A DNA stretch of 61,378 nt, taken from NCBI GenBank assembly GCA_902560725.1, contig CACEMR010000008.1, positions 1 through 61,378 of the forward strand, in the 5' to 3' direction. Source of the stretch: an uncultured Alphaproteobacteria bacterium. Its GTDB lineage: Bacteria; Pseudomonadota; Alphaproteobacteria; HIMB59; GCA-002718135. A program made the translations under genes and the position numbers. Below, piece by piece: positions 52,396-61,014 of this stretch; positions within the stretch are counted from its first letter, which is position 1, and every line of letters begins with the position of its first letter. Below the pieces are notes generated by a model. That model did no database searches and was not told the origin of the DNA. It saw only the letters and a program-made list of their open reading frames with translations.

Positions 52396-53430
52396 ATGAA
52401 AAAATATTATTTTAATTCTAATTTAAAGTTTTCTGTTACGGACGAAAAAAGCAATGAAAACTTACTTCCAAATCAATTAAGAATTAATATGAAAAACTGC
52501 GGTATTTGTGGCTCTGATATTCATTACTTCTTACACGGTGAAAATGGTGGTAGAAAAATTAAAGAACCACTAATGTTAGGTCATGAAACGGTTGGAGAAA
52601 TTATAGAGGTTGGTAAAGAAGTAAGTAAATTTAAAATTGATGATCGTATTGCTGTAAATCCAGCCTTATATTGCTATGACTGTAAGTATTGTAAAACAAA
52701 AAACTTTAACCTGTGTGAGAATGTATTATTTTTAGGTAGTGCAGCTAAAACTCCACATACACAAGGAGCATTTAGGGAACAATTAATTATTGATCAAAGT
52801 CAATGTCATATTATAAATGATAGTGTAACGTATGAAGAAGCAGCTTTTGCTGAACCTTTCGCTGTAGCACTTCACGCTTCATCATTTACCAAGTATAATG
52901 ATAATCAAAAAATAGTGATAGCAGGATGTGGTCCTATTGGATTATTATTATTAAAAATACTACTTCAAACAGTTGAGCAAGAAAAAATATTTGTTTTAGA
53001 TGTTAATCATAATGTATTAGATACTGCAAAAAAAATTGGAAATATAAATACAATTAATATCAAAGATAATTTAAATTTTATAAATGATTACAGAAATTTT
53101 TTTGATATTGGTTTTGAAGCATCAGGTAATGTTAATTCTATAAATAATTTGATTGAAATCTGTAGAAGAGGTTCAAATATTATTCAAATAGGCAACATGC
53201 CAGGTGGTTTAATCAAAATTAATTATAATAAAGTTATGATCAAAGAATTAAAGTTGCAGGGCTCATATAGATTTATAAATGAGTTTGATGATGCAGTTAA
53301 TAAAATCAATAATAAAGAGTATATTTTTAGTGATATGTTAACACACAAATTTAAGCTTCAAGATTGCGAAGAAGCTATGAAAATTGCAAGTGATAAAAAT
53401 AAATCAATTAAAGTTCAAGTATATAACTAG
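52396..53430 (+). CDS. Zinc-dependent dehydrogenase, L-idonate 5-dehydrogenase-like
   Basis: A 344-residue medium-chain dehydrogenase. Catalytic zinc ligands are C38 (CGICGSDIHYF) and H63-E64 (LGHETVG). Structural zinc cysteines are C93, C96, C99 and C107. The Rossmann motif AGCGPIGLLLL is near 175. The HYFLHGENGGRKIKEPLMLG segment is typical of L-idonate 5-dehydrogenase and close sorbitol dehydrogenases. The leader between operator and ATG is very short and lacks a clear ribosome site. It probably oxidises the compound imported by the divergent transporter. Confidence 0.82.
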   Translation: MKKYYFNSNLKFSVTDEKSNENLLPNQLRINMKNCGICGSDIHYFLHGENGGRKIKEPLMLGHETVGEIIEVGKEVSKFKIDDRIAVNPALYCYDCKYCKTKNFNLCENVLFLGSAAKTPHTQGAFREQLIIDQSQCHIINDSVTYEEAAFAEPFAVALHASSFTKYNDNQKIVIAGCGPIGLLLLKILLQTVEQEKIFVLDVNHNVLDTAKKIGNINTINIKDNLNFINDYRNFFDIGFEASGNVNSINNLIEICRRGSNIIQIGNMPGGLIKINYNKVMIKELKLQGSYRFINEFDDAVNKINNKEYIFSDMLTHKFKLQDCEEAMKIASDKNKSIKVQVYN

Positions 53431-53431
53431 T

Positions 53432-54481
53432 TTATAATTTTAAGAAATTTTCTTGAGATTTCATTAAGGCATCGATAAGTCTCATTGTATCAATAGTATC
53501 TTCAACTGAAGTTTCTAAAACTTCATCTTCTTTAAAAATAAATCTCTGTAAATTTGACATTGTGCCCTCAAATGCTTCAGGAAACCAATTTCCTCCTAAT
53601 TCAATTTCTTTCCAATCACTATTGTTAGTTTTAATTTCAAATTTATCTTTTTCAAAGTTTGGATAGTTTAAAGTAGATCCAAGTGTAATAAAAACCACAC
53701 CATCTGTACCTTCAACTTTTAGATTGGCATTTTGATTTTTATTACCAAACTGATAACAATGGTTCAAAGACAAAGCGCAACGAAGATCTTTTCTATATTT
53801 AAGTATAGCTGTTGTTTTTGTATCTGAAAGTTTAGGATATTTTGGATGAGTATTAGAGTATGCAAATACTCCTTCAGGCATACCAAATAGTGATCTTATT
53901 AAATCAAATAAGTGAATAGAATTGTATGGTATTTCAACTCTGTCAATTTTTTCTAAAAATGGCCAGAGGTGCCAAGGTAAATAATAAGAGTAGTGGAATT
54001 CAACATCAACTATTTTTCCCAAAAGATTTTTATTAAGTGCATCTTTAAGACAAAGCATCATCGGACTGAAACGAAGTTGAAAATTTAGAGCTGCAGTTAT
54101 ATTTCGTTCTTTGCATGTTTTAAGTATTTCTTCAGCCTCTTGAACGTTTGACCCCATTGGTTTTTGTAAAAGAGCATATGAATTTAATGGTAATTTTTGA
54201 ACTATGGATAATAATTGATCAGCAGGCACTGCAATATCAAATACTACATCTTCATTATTAAGCGCATCATCTAAATTCTCGTATATATTTTTAATATTAA
54301 AATCCTTAGCAAGGTTTTTTGCAGTCTCTGAATTTAAATCATAAACTCCATCAATATTTAAATCTAATTTATTATATGAAGGTAAATGAGCATTTCTGAT
54401 TATTCCTCCCGCTCCAATAAAAATTATTGGTAAACTTTTTGATGGTTGATCCCATTTATTCTTTAACTCAAAATCATTCAT
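53432..54481 (-). CDS. Gfo/Idh/MocA-family oxidoreductase (paralogue of the 30393 gene)
   Basis: A 349-residue NAD(P)-dependent oxidoreductase with IIFIGAGGIIRNAHLPSY near the N-terminus. It is similar along its whole length to the protein encoded at 30393 (shared PSK..PII.IG.GGI...AHLP.Y, NFQLRFSPMML and DTIDTM segments). Like it, the EKP motif is QKP (LLQKPMGSN). The two form a subfamily whose members sit beside two different MalFG-type transporters. It is convergent with the polyol dehydrogenase gene, with one base between the stops. Confidence 0.83.
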   Translation of the reverse strand: MNDFELKNKWDQPSKSLPIIFIGAGGIIRNAHLPSYNKLDLNIDGVYDLNSETAKNLAKDFNIKNIYENLDDALNNEDVVFDIAVPADQLLSIVQKLPLNSYALLQKPMGSNVQEAEEILKTCKERNITAALNFQLRFSPMMLCLKDALNKNLLGKIVDVEFHYSYYLPWHLWPFLEKIDRVEIPYNSIHLFDLIRSLFGMPEGVFAYSNTHPKYPKLSDTKTTAILKYRKDLRCALSLNHCYQFGNKNQNANLKVEGTDGVVFITLGSTLNYPNFEKDKFEIKTNNSDWKEIELGGNWFPEAFEGTMSNLQRFIFKEDEVLETSVEDTIDTMRLIDALMKSQENFLKL

Positions 54482-54603
54482 TGAATTATTTTCACATAAA
54501 TCTCATAATTTCTCAACACTCATTGAATAATTTTTTGTATATAAATATTAATTTTATCTACAAATATATTGAAAGGTATGAGGAAGAGTGTAAGATATTT
54601 GAT

Positions 54604-55509
54604 ATGTATAGTGGCCCTATAACAGATCCTCATCAACATCTATGGGATTATCAATATAAGTATTCCCATGGTTGGTTACAAATGGACGGTCATCCATGGA
54701 CTGGTGATTGGACGATGCTTGCAAAAAACTATTTAATTGATGATTATTTTGACGATATAAAAAATCAGAATATTACAAAAAGTGTCCATGTTGAAGCCGA
54801 ATGGAATGATGAACCAGGTGCATGGGGTGAAACACAATGGCTTCATGAAATAAATAAAAAACATAACTTTCCTAACTCTATTGTGGGACATGTAAATTTA
54901 TCAAATGATAATGCGGAACATGTCATTAACAAACATTTAGAAACATCCAATCTATTTGTTGGAATACGTCATAACCAGTTCAATCATGATAAAGACAAAG
55001 ATTTTATTTTTTCTGATGTAAATAATATGCAGTCTAATTTATGGTTAGAAAATTTCAAATTGCTTGAAAAATATAATTTATCCTTTGATCTTGGTTGTTT
55101 TTATAATCAACTTTTAGATGGCGCTAACGTAGCAAAAAATAATCCTAATGTTTCAATTATTTTAAATCATGTTGGTCAGCCAATTAAAAGAGAAGAAGAA
55201 GAATTTGAAAGATGGAAAAATGGTATCAAAGTTATTGCGGAAAATCAAAATGTAAATTGTAAACTTTCTGGCGTAACCATGACTGATCATAACTGGACAA
55301 ATAAAAGTATAAAAGAAATATTTGATTATGTAATTGATTGTTTTGGTATAGATAGATGTATTGTTGCCAGCAATTTTCCAGTAGATAAACTTTTTGGAAG
55401 CTATGATAAAATCTATAATGCTTATAAAGAAGTACTAAGTCAGTATTCAGAAGATGAAAATAAAAAACTTTTTCAATTAAACGCTGACAGGATTTACAAA
55501 ATAAAATAA
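54604..55509 (+). CDS. Amidohydrolase-family sugar lactonase-like protein
   Basis: The ATG at 54604 gives a 301-residue protein starting MYSGPITDPHQHLWD, where the HxH metal motif sits close to the N-terminus as in the family. The open frame extends upstream, but that part is low-complexity and overlaps the divergent gene's promoter. NHVGQP supplies the middle His and VASNFPVD the Asp. It belongs to the L-fuconolactonase/COG3618 family and starts the plus-strand group with two SDR genes. No strong ribosome site is seen. Confidence 0.78.
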   Translation: MYSGPITDPHQHLWDYQYKYSHGWLQMDGHPWTGDWTMLAKNYLIDDYFDDIKNQNITKSVHVEAEWNDEPGAWGETQWLHEINKKHNFPNSIVGHVNLSNDNAEHVINKHLETSNLFVGIRHNQFNHDKDKDFIFSDVNNMQSNLWLENFKLLEKYNLSFDLGCFYNQLLDGANVAKNNPNVSIILNHVGQPIKREEEEFERWKNGIKVIAENQNVNCKLSGVTMTDHNWTNKSIKEIFDYVIDCFGIDRCIVASNFPVDKLFGSYDKIYNAYKEVLSQYSEDENKKLFQLNADRIYKIK

Positions 55510-55513
55510 TTAT

Positions 55514-56257
55514 ATGGCTAAAAAAGAAGTGGCATTAATTACAGGTGGGGGTACGGGTATTGGTTTTTCAATAGCAAAAAAATTACATTCTATGAATAAA
55601 ACTGTTGTTTTAACAGGTCGCAGAAAAGAAAAATTACTAAATGCAAAAAAAATATTAAAAACAAGATGTCATATAATTGAGCATGATGTTTCTAAATTAG
55701 ATTCAATTCCAAGCTTAATACTTGAGATTGAAAAAAATATAGGACCAATCAATTTCTTAATTAACAATGCTGGTATGCATTTACGAAAAATTGCTTTAGA
55801 GACTACCGATGATGAGTGGAGAGATGTAATTGATACAAATTTAAACTCAGTTTTTAGCCTTTCAAGGGAATGTGCAAAAAAAATGATCCGAAGGAAAAAA
55901 GGTAATATTATTCTAGTAGGATCTGTTACAACATTAATGGCTCTTCCTGATGTAACAGCATATGCTACATCTAAGACGGCTTTATCTGGTTTAGCAAGAA
56001 CACTTGCTATCGAACTAGGGAAATATTCTATAAATGTAAATTGTATTTGTCCTGGTTTTATTCAAACTGATATTTTTAAACGAGTAAGAAAAAAAGACCC
56101 AAATCGTTTTAAAAAAATTTTATCCAGAACTCCTCTTGATCGTTTTGGTAAAGTAGAAGATATTTCAAATGTTGTTGGTTTTCTTTGTTCACCAGAAGCT
56201 AAATTTATTACTGGATCAACATTGCCTGTTGATGGAGGCTTTCATAGTAGTTTTTAG
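55514..56257 (+). CDS. Short-chain dehydrogenase/reductase
   Basis: A 247-residue classical SDR with TGGGTGIG at residues 11-18, NNAGMHLRK, the Ser in ILVGSVTTLM and YATSKTALSG, and the C-terminal TGSTLPVDGG. The Arg-Arg after strand 2 (LTGRRKEKL) suggests NADP(H). It lies four bases after the lactonase gene and five before another SDR, so the three probably act on one pathway. Confidence 0.85.
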   Translation: MAKKEVALITGGGTGIGFSIAKKLHSMNKTVVLTGRRKEKLLNAKKILKTRCHIIEHDVSKLDSIPSLILEIEKNIGPINFLINNAGMHLRKIALETTDDEWRDVIDTNLNSVFSLSRECAKKMIRRKKGNIILVGSVTTLMALPDVTAYATSKTALSGLARTLAIELGKYSINVNCICPGFIQTDIFKRVRKKDPNRFKKILSRTPLDRFGKVEDISNVVGFLCSPEAKFITGSTLPVDGGFHSSF

Positions 56258-56262
56258 ACTCA

Positions 56263-57009
56263 ATGAATAAGAGATACAAAACTGCTCTTATTACTGGTGC
56301 AGCAAGTGGTATTGGTTACAGTATTTTAAAAAAACTTTCTAATTATAAATTCAAAATTTATGCTCTAGATAAAAATAAAATTAAACTTAAAAAAATTTGT
56401 AATGAAACTGGTGCTTATCCCATTAATCTAGATATCGCTAATACTGATGCATTATACTCAAAATTATCTAAGTTAAATATCGATATTCTTGTTAGTAATG
56501 CAGGTATCGCTAATGGAATCGAAGGTTTATTAAAGGCATCAAAAAATGATATTCTTGAATCAACGAAAGTAAATTATGAGTCGATTTTGCATATCATAAA
56601 AATTTTAGTTCCAAAAATGGTAAAAAAAAGAAATGGCCATATTTTTTTAATTGGATCAATAGCTGGATTATACCCAACAGACTCAGCAATCTATAGTAGT
56701 CAGAAGACAGCTATTCATAAAATTGCTCAAAGTTTACGTATAGAACTTAGTGGATCAAGAGTTAAATTAACAGAAATATCTCCAGGTAGAACAAAAACAT
56801 CATTTGGTAATAATGTTTTTTCTACAAGTAAGATGAAAAAAAATTTTATGTCTGGTTTTCAAGTATTAGACCCAGATGATATATCTAATGCTTTATTGTT
56901 TGCACTTAACACCAAATGGAAAACGAATGTTAGTTTAATAGAGATCTCACCCACAGAACAATCACCTGGTGGTATTCCAATTATACCTGTTAAAGATCCA
57001 ATATTATAA
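56263..57009 (+). CDS. Short-chain dehydrogenase/reductase
   Basis: A 248-residue SDR with TGAASGIG at residues 11-18, SNAGIANG in place of NNAG, catalytic Ser in LIGSIAGLYP and YSSQKTAIH. The C-terminus (SPGGIPIIPVKDPIL) lacks the usual VDGG ending, so it belongs to a different SDR branch from the preceding gene. It ends immediately before the convergent UxuA-type gene. Confidence 0.82.
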   Translation: MNKRYKTALITGAASGIGYSILKKLSNYKFKIYALDKNKIKLKKICNETGAYPINLDIANTDALYSKLSKLNIDILVSNAGIANGIEGLLKASKNDILESTKVNYESILHIIKILVPKMVKKRNGHIFLIGSIAGLYPTDSAIYSSQKTAIHKIAQSLRIELSGSRVKLTEISPGRTKTSFGNNVFSTSKMKKNFMSGFQVLDPDDISNALLFALNTKWKTNVSLIEISPTEQSPGGIPIIPVKDPIL

Positions 57010-58065
57010 TTAAAGACTGTTAATTAATCCCTTTATATATCCCACCGCATAAGCCATACCTGAATGCCAAGGAGCTGAACAGTTTAAAGCTGGTGTATGA
57101 TCAGGAATTATCACTCCATCATAATTGTTTCTTTTTAAGATTTTAATTACATTAACCATATTTATATCGCCATCATCCACAAATGCTTCAACATAATTAG
57201 GAACTTTACCATTAACATTTCTAAAATGAATATAACCAATGCGTTTATCTTTAGAATATTTATCCAAGTAATACTCAAGACCATTTTCTTCCATTTCTTG
57301 AATTGACCCAAGGCACATTTCAATTTTATTACTAGTGCTCTTATTAATATCAATAAGTCTATCATATTCACTTGGATTTTTTAAAACTCTACCCGTTCTT
57401 CTTAATACAGCAAGAGGAGGGTCATTTGGATGTGCTGCAAGTGCAACATTATTTTCCTCTGCAATTGGAAGTAATTGATTTAGAAAAAATTCTAATCTTT
57501 CCCAAACTTCATTCTCATTTGTTTCTGGAACAAATTTATTAGGCTCACCTACTCTGTAACGCATATTCCAAATCATTCCATCTGGTATTGGTTCTTGAAA
57601 ATCTCTGCTTCCTTCAACTAAAGCAACAGACTCAGCTTTGCCTCTGGCATATTGACCTCTTTCCCATCCCCAAACTCCAGCTAAACTAAAACAATAACCC
57701 ATAATAGGAATTCCTACTTTACCCATATTTTGTAAAAGACGTTTTAATCCCTCTATTTGTTCAATTTTTTTTGGACCATCGAGTAATATGTCATGCCAGT
57801 GTAAAGGATTAAAATTTTCAATTGCTTCAAATACTAAATTATGCTCCTGCATTTCTTTTTTTAAACCACTTAAAAATTCAATATCCCAAATTGGTTCTTT
57901 ATCACAAATACCCCAGCCATTATTGCCGCCTGATGAAATTTCAGGGTTAGACCCTGAAAAATAATTTGTTAAATGAGCAACTATGTGTGTAGCTCCTATT
58001 TGATTAACAAATCTATAATTATCAACAGTTAATGAATTTCTATAAAGTCCAAAGCCTAGTTTCAT
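57010..58065 (-). CDS. uxuA: Mannonate dehydratase (UxuA family)
   Basis: A 351-residue TIM-barrel enzyme. The metal ligand motifs appear in order: His in AAHPNDPP, Cys in EMCLGSIQE, His in YIHFRNVNG, and Asp in VIIPDHTPAL. This is the UxuA pattern for dehydration of D-mannonate to 2-keto-3-deoxygluconate, which the kdgK/eda pair at 47.6 kb could process. The ATG at 58065 is preferred to an in-frame TTG at 58071. It is divergent from the IclR regulator gene and is a likely regulatory target. The slightly unusual sequence around the substrate site leaves room for another aldonate. Confidence 0.85.
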   Translation of the reverse strand: MKLGFGLYRNSLTVDNYRFVNQIGATHIVAHLTNYFSGSNPEISSGGNNGWGICDKEPIWDIEFLSGLKKEMQEHNLVFEAIENFNPLHWHDILLDGPKKIEQIEGLKRLLQNMGKVGIPIMGYCFSLAGVWGWERGQYARGKAESVALVEGSRDFQEPIPDGMIWNMRYRVGEPNKFVPETNENEVWERLEFFLNQLLPIAEENNVALAAHPNDPPLAVLRRTGRVLKNPSEYDRLIDINKSTSNKIEMCLGSIQEMEENGLEYYLDKYSKDKRIGYIHFRNVNGKVPNYVEAFVDDGDINMVNVIKILKRNNYDGVIIPDHTPALNCSAPWHSGMAYAVGYIKGLINSL

Positions 58066-58104
58066 AAACAAACAAATACACCATCTTCTTGAATAATCAA
58101 TTTA

Positions 58105-58116
58105 TTCATATATGAA
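58105..58116. promoter_or_regulatory. Palindrome between uxuA and the IclR regulator gene
   Basis: TTCATATATGAA is a perfect 12-base palindrome in the 62-base gap between the two divergent genes. IclR-family regulators such as KdgR often bind short palindromes of the type GAAA...TTTC and repress both their own gene and the divergent one. The site is short and the region A+T-rich, so chance cannot be excluded. Confidence 0.4.
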
Positions 58117-58127
58117 ATCTTATATTT

Positions 58128-58934
58128 ATGGACAAAAAAAATTATAGCGCACCTGCATTAGATAAAGGATTAGATATTCTTGAACTTCTTGCAGTATCTG
58201 CCTCAGGTTTGACTCAGGCTGAAATCGCTGAACACTTGAATAAATCAGTTAATGAAATTTATAGAATGTTAAACACTTTAAAAGTACGTAATTATCTAGA
58301 ATTTGATAGTTCGACAGATAGTTATAAACTTTCATATAAATTATTAAATTTATCTGCTTCTTTTAATCCCACAAAAACTTTACTTCAAAAAGCAACTCCT
58401 ATAATGCGAGAAATGACTACTCTAATAGGACAATCAATTCATCTGTCTATTTACACTGCTGGAAAGCTGCTTGTGATAGCACAAAATGATAGCGGCTCTA
58501 AATTTAATTATCATGTTACTGTAGGATCTACATTTGATTTATTAGAAACATCATCGGGAAGAGTTATTTTGACTTTTCAATCTGATAAAGAAAGAGAAAG
58601 AAGATTAGAAAGAAGAAAAACTTTTATATCATTTGATAAAAAATCTAATCTTCCAAAAACAACAATAAAAGAACTTGAAAAAAAATATACTAAACAAACT
58701 ATCCATAAAATAAAAAAAGATGGTTGTGAAATTGTAAAGAGTTTACAAATTTCAGGTATTACAAATATTTCTTTTCCTATTTTTGATTACTCCGGATATG
58801 CAATTGCAGCATTAACTACTCCTTTTTTGAATAGATTACATGGAAATAAAGTAAATATTAATAAAGCAAGTTCAATAATGTCAAAATACACTATTAAAAT
58901 ATCAAATGAATTAGGTTATGAAAGTAAATATTAA
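58128..58934 (+). CDS. IclR-family transcriptional regulator
   Basis: A 268-residue regulator with an N-terminal winged helix-turn-helix (ALDKGLDILELLAVSASGLT, then AEIAEHLNKSVNEIYRMLNT, about residues 10-55) and a C-terminal IclR effector-binding domain (SSGRVILTFQ; GCEIVKSLQISGITNISFPI). It is divergent from uxuA, followed by an RraA-like aldolase, and is the only recognisable transcription factor in the window. It probably senses a sugar acid such as 2-keto-3-deoxygluconate (by analogy to KdgR) and controls nearby catabolic genes. Confidence 0.87.
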   Translation: MDKKNYSAPALDKGLDILELLAVSASGLTQAEIAEHLNKSVNEIYRMLNTLKVRNYLEFDSSTDSYKLSYKLLNLSASFNPTKTLLQKATPIMREMTTLIGQSIHLSIYTAGKLLVIAQNDSGSKFNYHVTVGSTFDLLETSSGRVILTFQSDKERERRLERRKTFISFDKKSNLPKTTIKELEKKYTKQTIHKIKKDGCEIVKSLQISGITNISFPIFDYSGYAIAALTTPFLNRLHGNKVNINKASSIMSKYTIKISNELGYESKY

Positions 58935-58942
58935 TTAGATCT

Positions 58943-59590
58943 ATGCCAAATTTTACAGAAAGATTATCTAAATGTTATACAGGAGTAGTGCATGATATAA
59001 TGCGTGATATGGAATATAAAAATTTTACATTATCTCCTGACATTAAACCTTGTAAAAATAATCATGTTCTAGCAGGTCAAATCTTTACTATTGAGGGTCA
59101 AGTCGATCAAAATCAAACCCATCACGAATCATTATTAGCATGGACAGGTTTTTTATCAAAAGCTCCAAATGATAAAGTTATAATTTGTCAGCCAAACACA
59201 AATGAGGTTGCCCTAATGGGTGAACTATCAGCAGAGACTCTTCAATTGCGAGGAATAAGGGGCTATATTGTTGATGGCGGTTCAAGAGATATGGATTTTA
59301 TTCTAAAAATTGATTTTCCAGTTTGGAGTAAATTTTTTACACCTCGTGATGTAGTAAAATTCTGGAAGCCTACAAAATTTGAACAAAAAATTCGCATTGG
59401 AGATGTTGAAATAAATAATAATGATTATGTTTTGGCAGATATTGATGGGGTTGTCATTATTCCTCAAAATAATATTGAGGAAATAATTATTAAATCGGAA
59501 GAAAAAATAAATTCTGAAAATTTAGTAAGAAAAGCAATCAAAGAAGGAACAGATCCTCAAGAAGCTTATAAAAAATACAGTGCTTTTTAA
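58943..59590 (+). CDS. RraA-like aldolase/decarboxylase family protein
   Basis: A 215-residue protein of the RraA/HMG-CHA aldolase fold. The metal/substrate signature GYIVDGGSRDMD has Arg115 and Asp116, and VLADIDGVVIIPQ near 150 is conserved. Members include 4-hydroxy-4-methyl-2-oxoglutarate aldolase and oxaloacetate decarboxylases as well as the RNase E inhibitor RraA. The catalytic Arg-Asp pair and the sugar-acid neighbourhood favour an aldolase cleaving a 2-oxo acid to pyruvate. It lies eight bases after the iclR-type gene, in its operon. Confidence 0.8.
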   Translation: MPNFTERLSKCYTGVVHDIMRDMEYKNFTLSPDIKPCKNNHVLAGQIFTIEGQVDQNQTHHESLLAWTGFLSKAPNDKVIICQPNTNEVALMGELSAETLQLRGIRGYIVDGGSRDMDFILKIDFPVWSKFFTPRDVVKFWKPTKFEQKIRIGDVEINNNDYVLADIDGVVIIPQNNIEEIIIKSEEKINSENLVRKAIKEGTDPQEAYKKYSAF

Positions 59591-59593
59591 TTA

Positions 59594-60046
59594 TTATTTT
59601 TGTTCTTTTCTCTCAACTAATAATATGTGCTCTGAATAACTCACGCATTTTTTATTTTGATTTTGCACATCACAGGCTTCGACAACAATTCCGAATTTAG
59701 GTCTTTTCGGATCATCTTTTTTTTCCTTTATTGTTACAATTGTTGTAATCGTATCACCAATAAATACTGGATTGGGAAATCTTAATCTATCAAAACCATA
59801 AGTAAATGCTCTCGGATTTATTTGACCTGCTGTCAGAGCTATACCTATAGAGTGAGTTAGACTAAATTGTGCAACTCTTTGTCCAAATGGTCCTTTCTTC
59901 GCAAATTCTGCATCTACATGATGTGGAAAGAAATCACCTGAATGCATTGCATGCATGACTATATCAGTCTCAGTTATTGTTCTACCAGGAGTTGTTCTTT
60001 GATCACCTACGCTGTAATCTTCAAAATATTGTTCAACTTCTATCAT
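59594..60046 (-). CDS. MaoC-family hot-dog dehydratase
   Basis: A 150-residue single hot-dog domain of the MaoC/(R)-specific enoyl-CoA hydratase family. The motif MHSGDFFPHHVDAEFA carries the likely catalytic Asp38 and His43, followed by ALTAGQINPRAFTYGF. Enzymes of this type hydrate or dehydrate CoA esters such as mesaconyl- or crotonyl-type CoA. It is convergent with the RraA-like gene and divergent from the PanB-like gene. An acyl-CoA substrate would connect it with the CoA-transferases at 42.8 and 45.0 kb (inference). Confidence 0.8.
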   Translation of the reverse strand: MIEVEQYFEDYSVGDQRTTPGRTITETDIVMHAMHSGDFFPHHVDAEFAKKGPFGQRVAQFSLTHSIGIALTAGQINPRAFTYGFDRLRFPNPVFIGDTITTIVTIKEKKDDPKRPKFGIVVEACDVQNQNKKCVSYSEHILLVERKEQK

Positions 60047-60130
60047 AGATAGTTTTTAATAATTCATTCCGTTAATGTCTATCATTCTAAATTAAAAAGG
60101 GTATATTACCTGTGAATATAATTTTTAAAT

Positions 60131-60982
60131 ATGAATAAAAAATACAAAAGAGTCTTTTCAATAAATCTTCAACCTGGATATAGAAATTATACAGTAAAAG
60201 ATTTACAAGATTTAAAAGGAAAGAAAAAATTAACTCAAATTTTAGTTTCTAATGCCTCAGAAGCAAGTGCAGCTGAAGAAGCGGGTATAGATTTGATTTT
60301 AGCCAAGCCAGATGAAAACGTTCCTTTAATTAGAAAAGCTGCATCAAAAACTTTTATGACTGTTGCTATTCCTTTTATTAAATATTCTTCCAAAGAAAAA
60401 ATAGTTAAAAAAGCACTTGAGCTTGTTGAGCTTGGTGCGGACTCAATTCATTGTGGCTCATGGAATTTAAATTTTATGAAGTATTTAAATGAGTTTAAAA
60501 TTCCTTTTCAAGGTCATGCCGGACTTGTTCCTAGAAGATCCACCTGGATTGGTGGTGTTCGAGCATTTGGAAAAAATTCAAGTGAAGCATTGAAACTATT
60601 AAGTGATATTAAAGATATTGAAGATACTGGAGCTTGGGGGGTAGAGGTAGAATGTGTGCCTGAAGATATTTTAGGAGAAATTACTAAAGAAACAAAATTA
60701 TTAACACTATCAATAGGGTCAGGAAAAAGAAGTGATGTTCAATTTTTATTTGCAGAAGATATTTTAGGTTGTAGCTCCATAGACACACCTAGACATGCTA
60801 AGATGTATGCCAATTTTAACAAATTAAATGCTGAGATTCAGAAAGAGAGAATAAAAGCATTTAAAAAATTTGCCTCTGAAGTTAAAAATGGCACTTTTCC
60901 ATCAAAAAAACACTCAATACCAATAGAAAACAAAGAATTAAATAATTTTAAAAAATTATTGAGAAGTAAAAAATATAATTGA
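60131..60982 (+). CDS. PanB-like (ketopantoate hydroxymethyltransferase superfamily) protein
   Basis: A 283-residue TIM barrel with the PanB pattern: ASAAEEAGIDLILAKPDENV, IPFQGHAGLVPRRSTWIGG near 124-142, and WGVEVECVPEDILGEITKE near 169-187 (catalytic-type E174). Two features of true PanB appear absent. The Mg-binding Asp of the ADLPFM motif is Ala (VAIPFIKY, about residue 79), and the Glu of the KLEGG motif is missing (SIHCGSWN). It is probably not the pantothenate enzyme but a relative, perhaps another aldolase or lyase acting on a 2-oxo acid. It starts 84 bases from the divergent MaoC gene. Confidence 0.72.
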   Translation: MNKKYKRVFSINLQPGYRNYTVKDLQDLKGKKKLTQILVSNASEASAAEEAGIDLILAKPDENVPLIRKAASKTFMTVAIPFIKYSSKEKIVKKALELVELGADSIHCGSWNLNFMKYLNEFKIPFQGHAGLVPRRSTWIGGVRAFGKNSSEALKLLSDIKDIEDTGAWGVEVECVPEDILGEITKETKLLTLSIGSGKRSDVQFLFAEDILGCSSIDTPRHAKMYANFNKLNAEIQKERIKAFKKFASEVKNGTFPSKKHSIPIENKELNNFKKLLRSKKYN

Positions 60983-61014
60983 AATTGGTTTAAAAATTGC
61001 TATTTTTATAAGTA

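Noticed and set aside
54427-54603. N-terminal extension of the amidohydrolase
   Set aside because: The 59 extra residues are low-complexity, overlap the divergent oxidoreductase start and would push the HxH motif far from the N-terminus; the ATG at 54604 fits the family.
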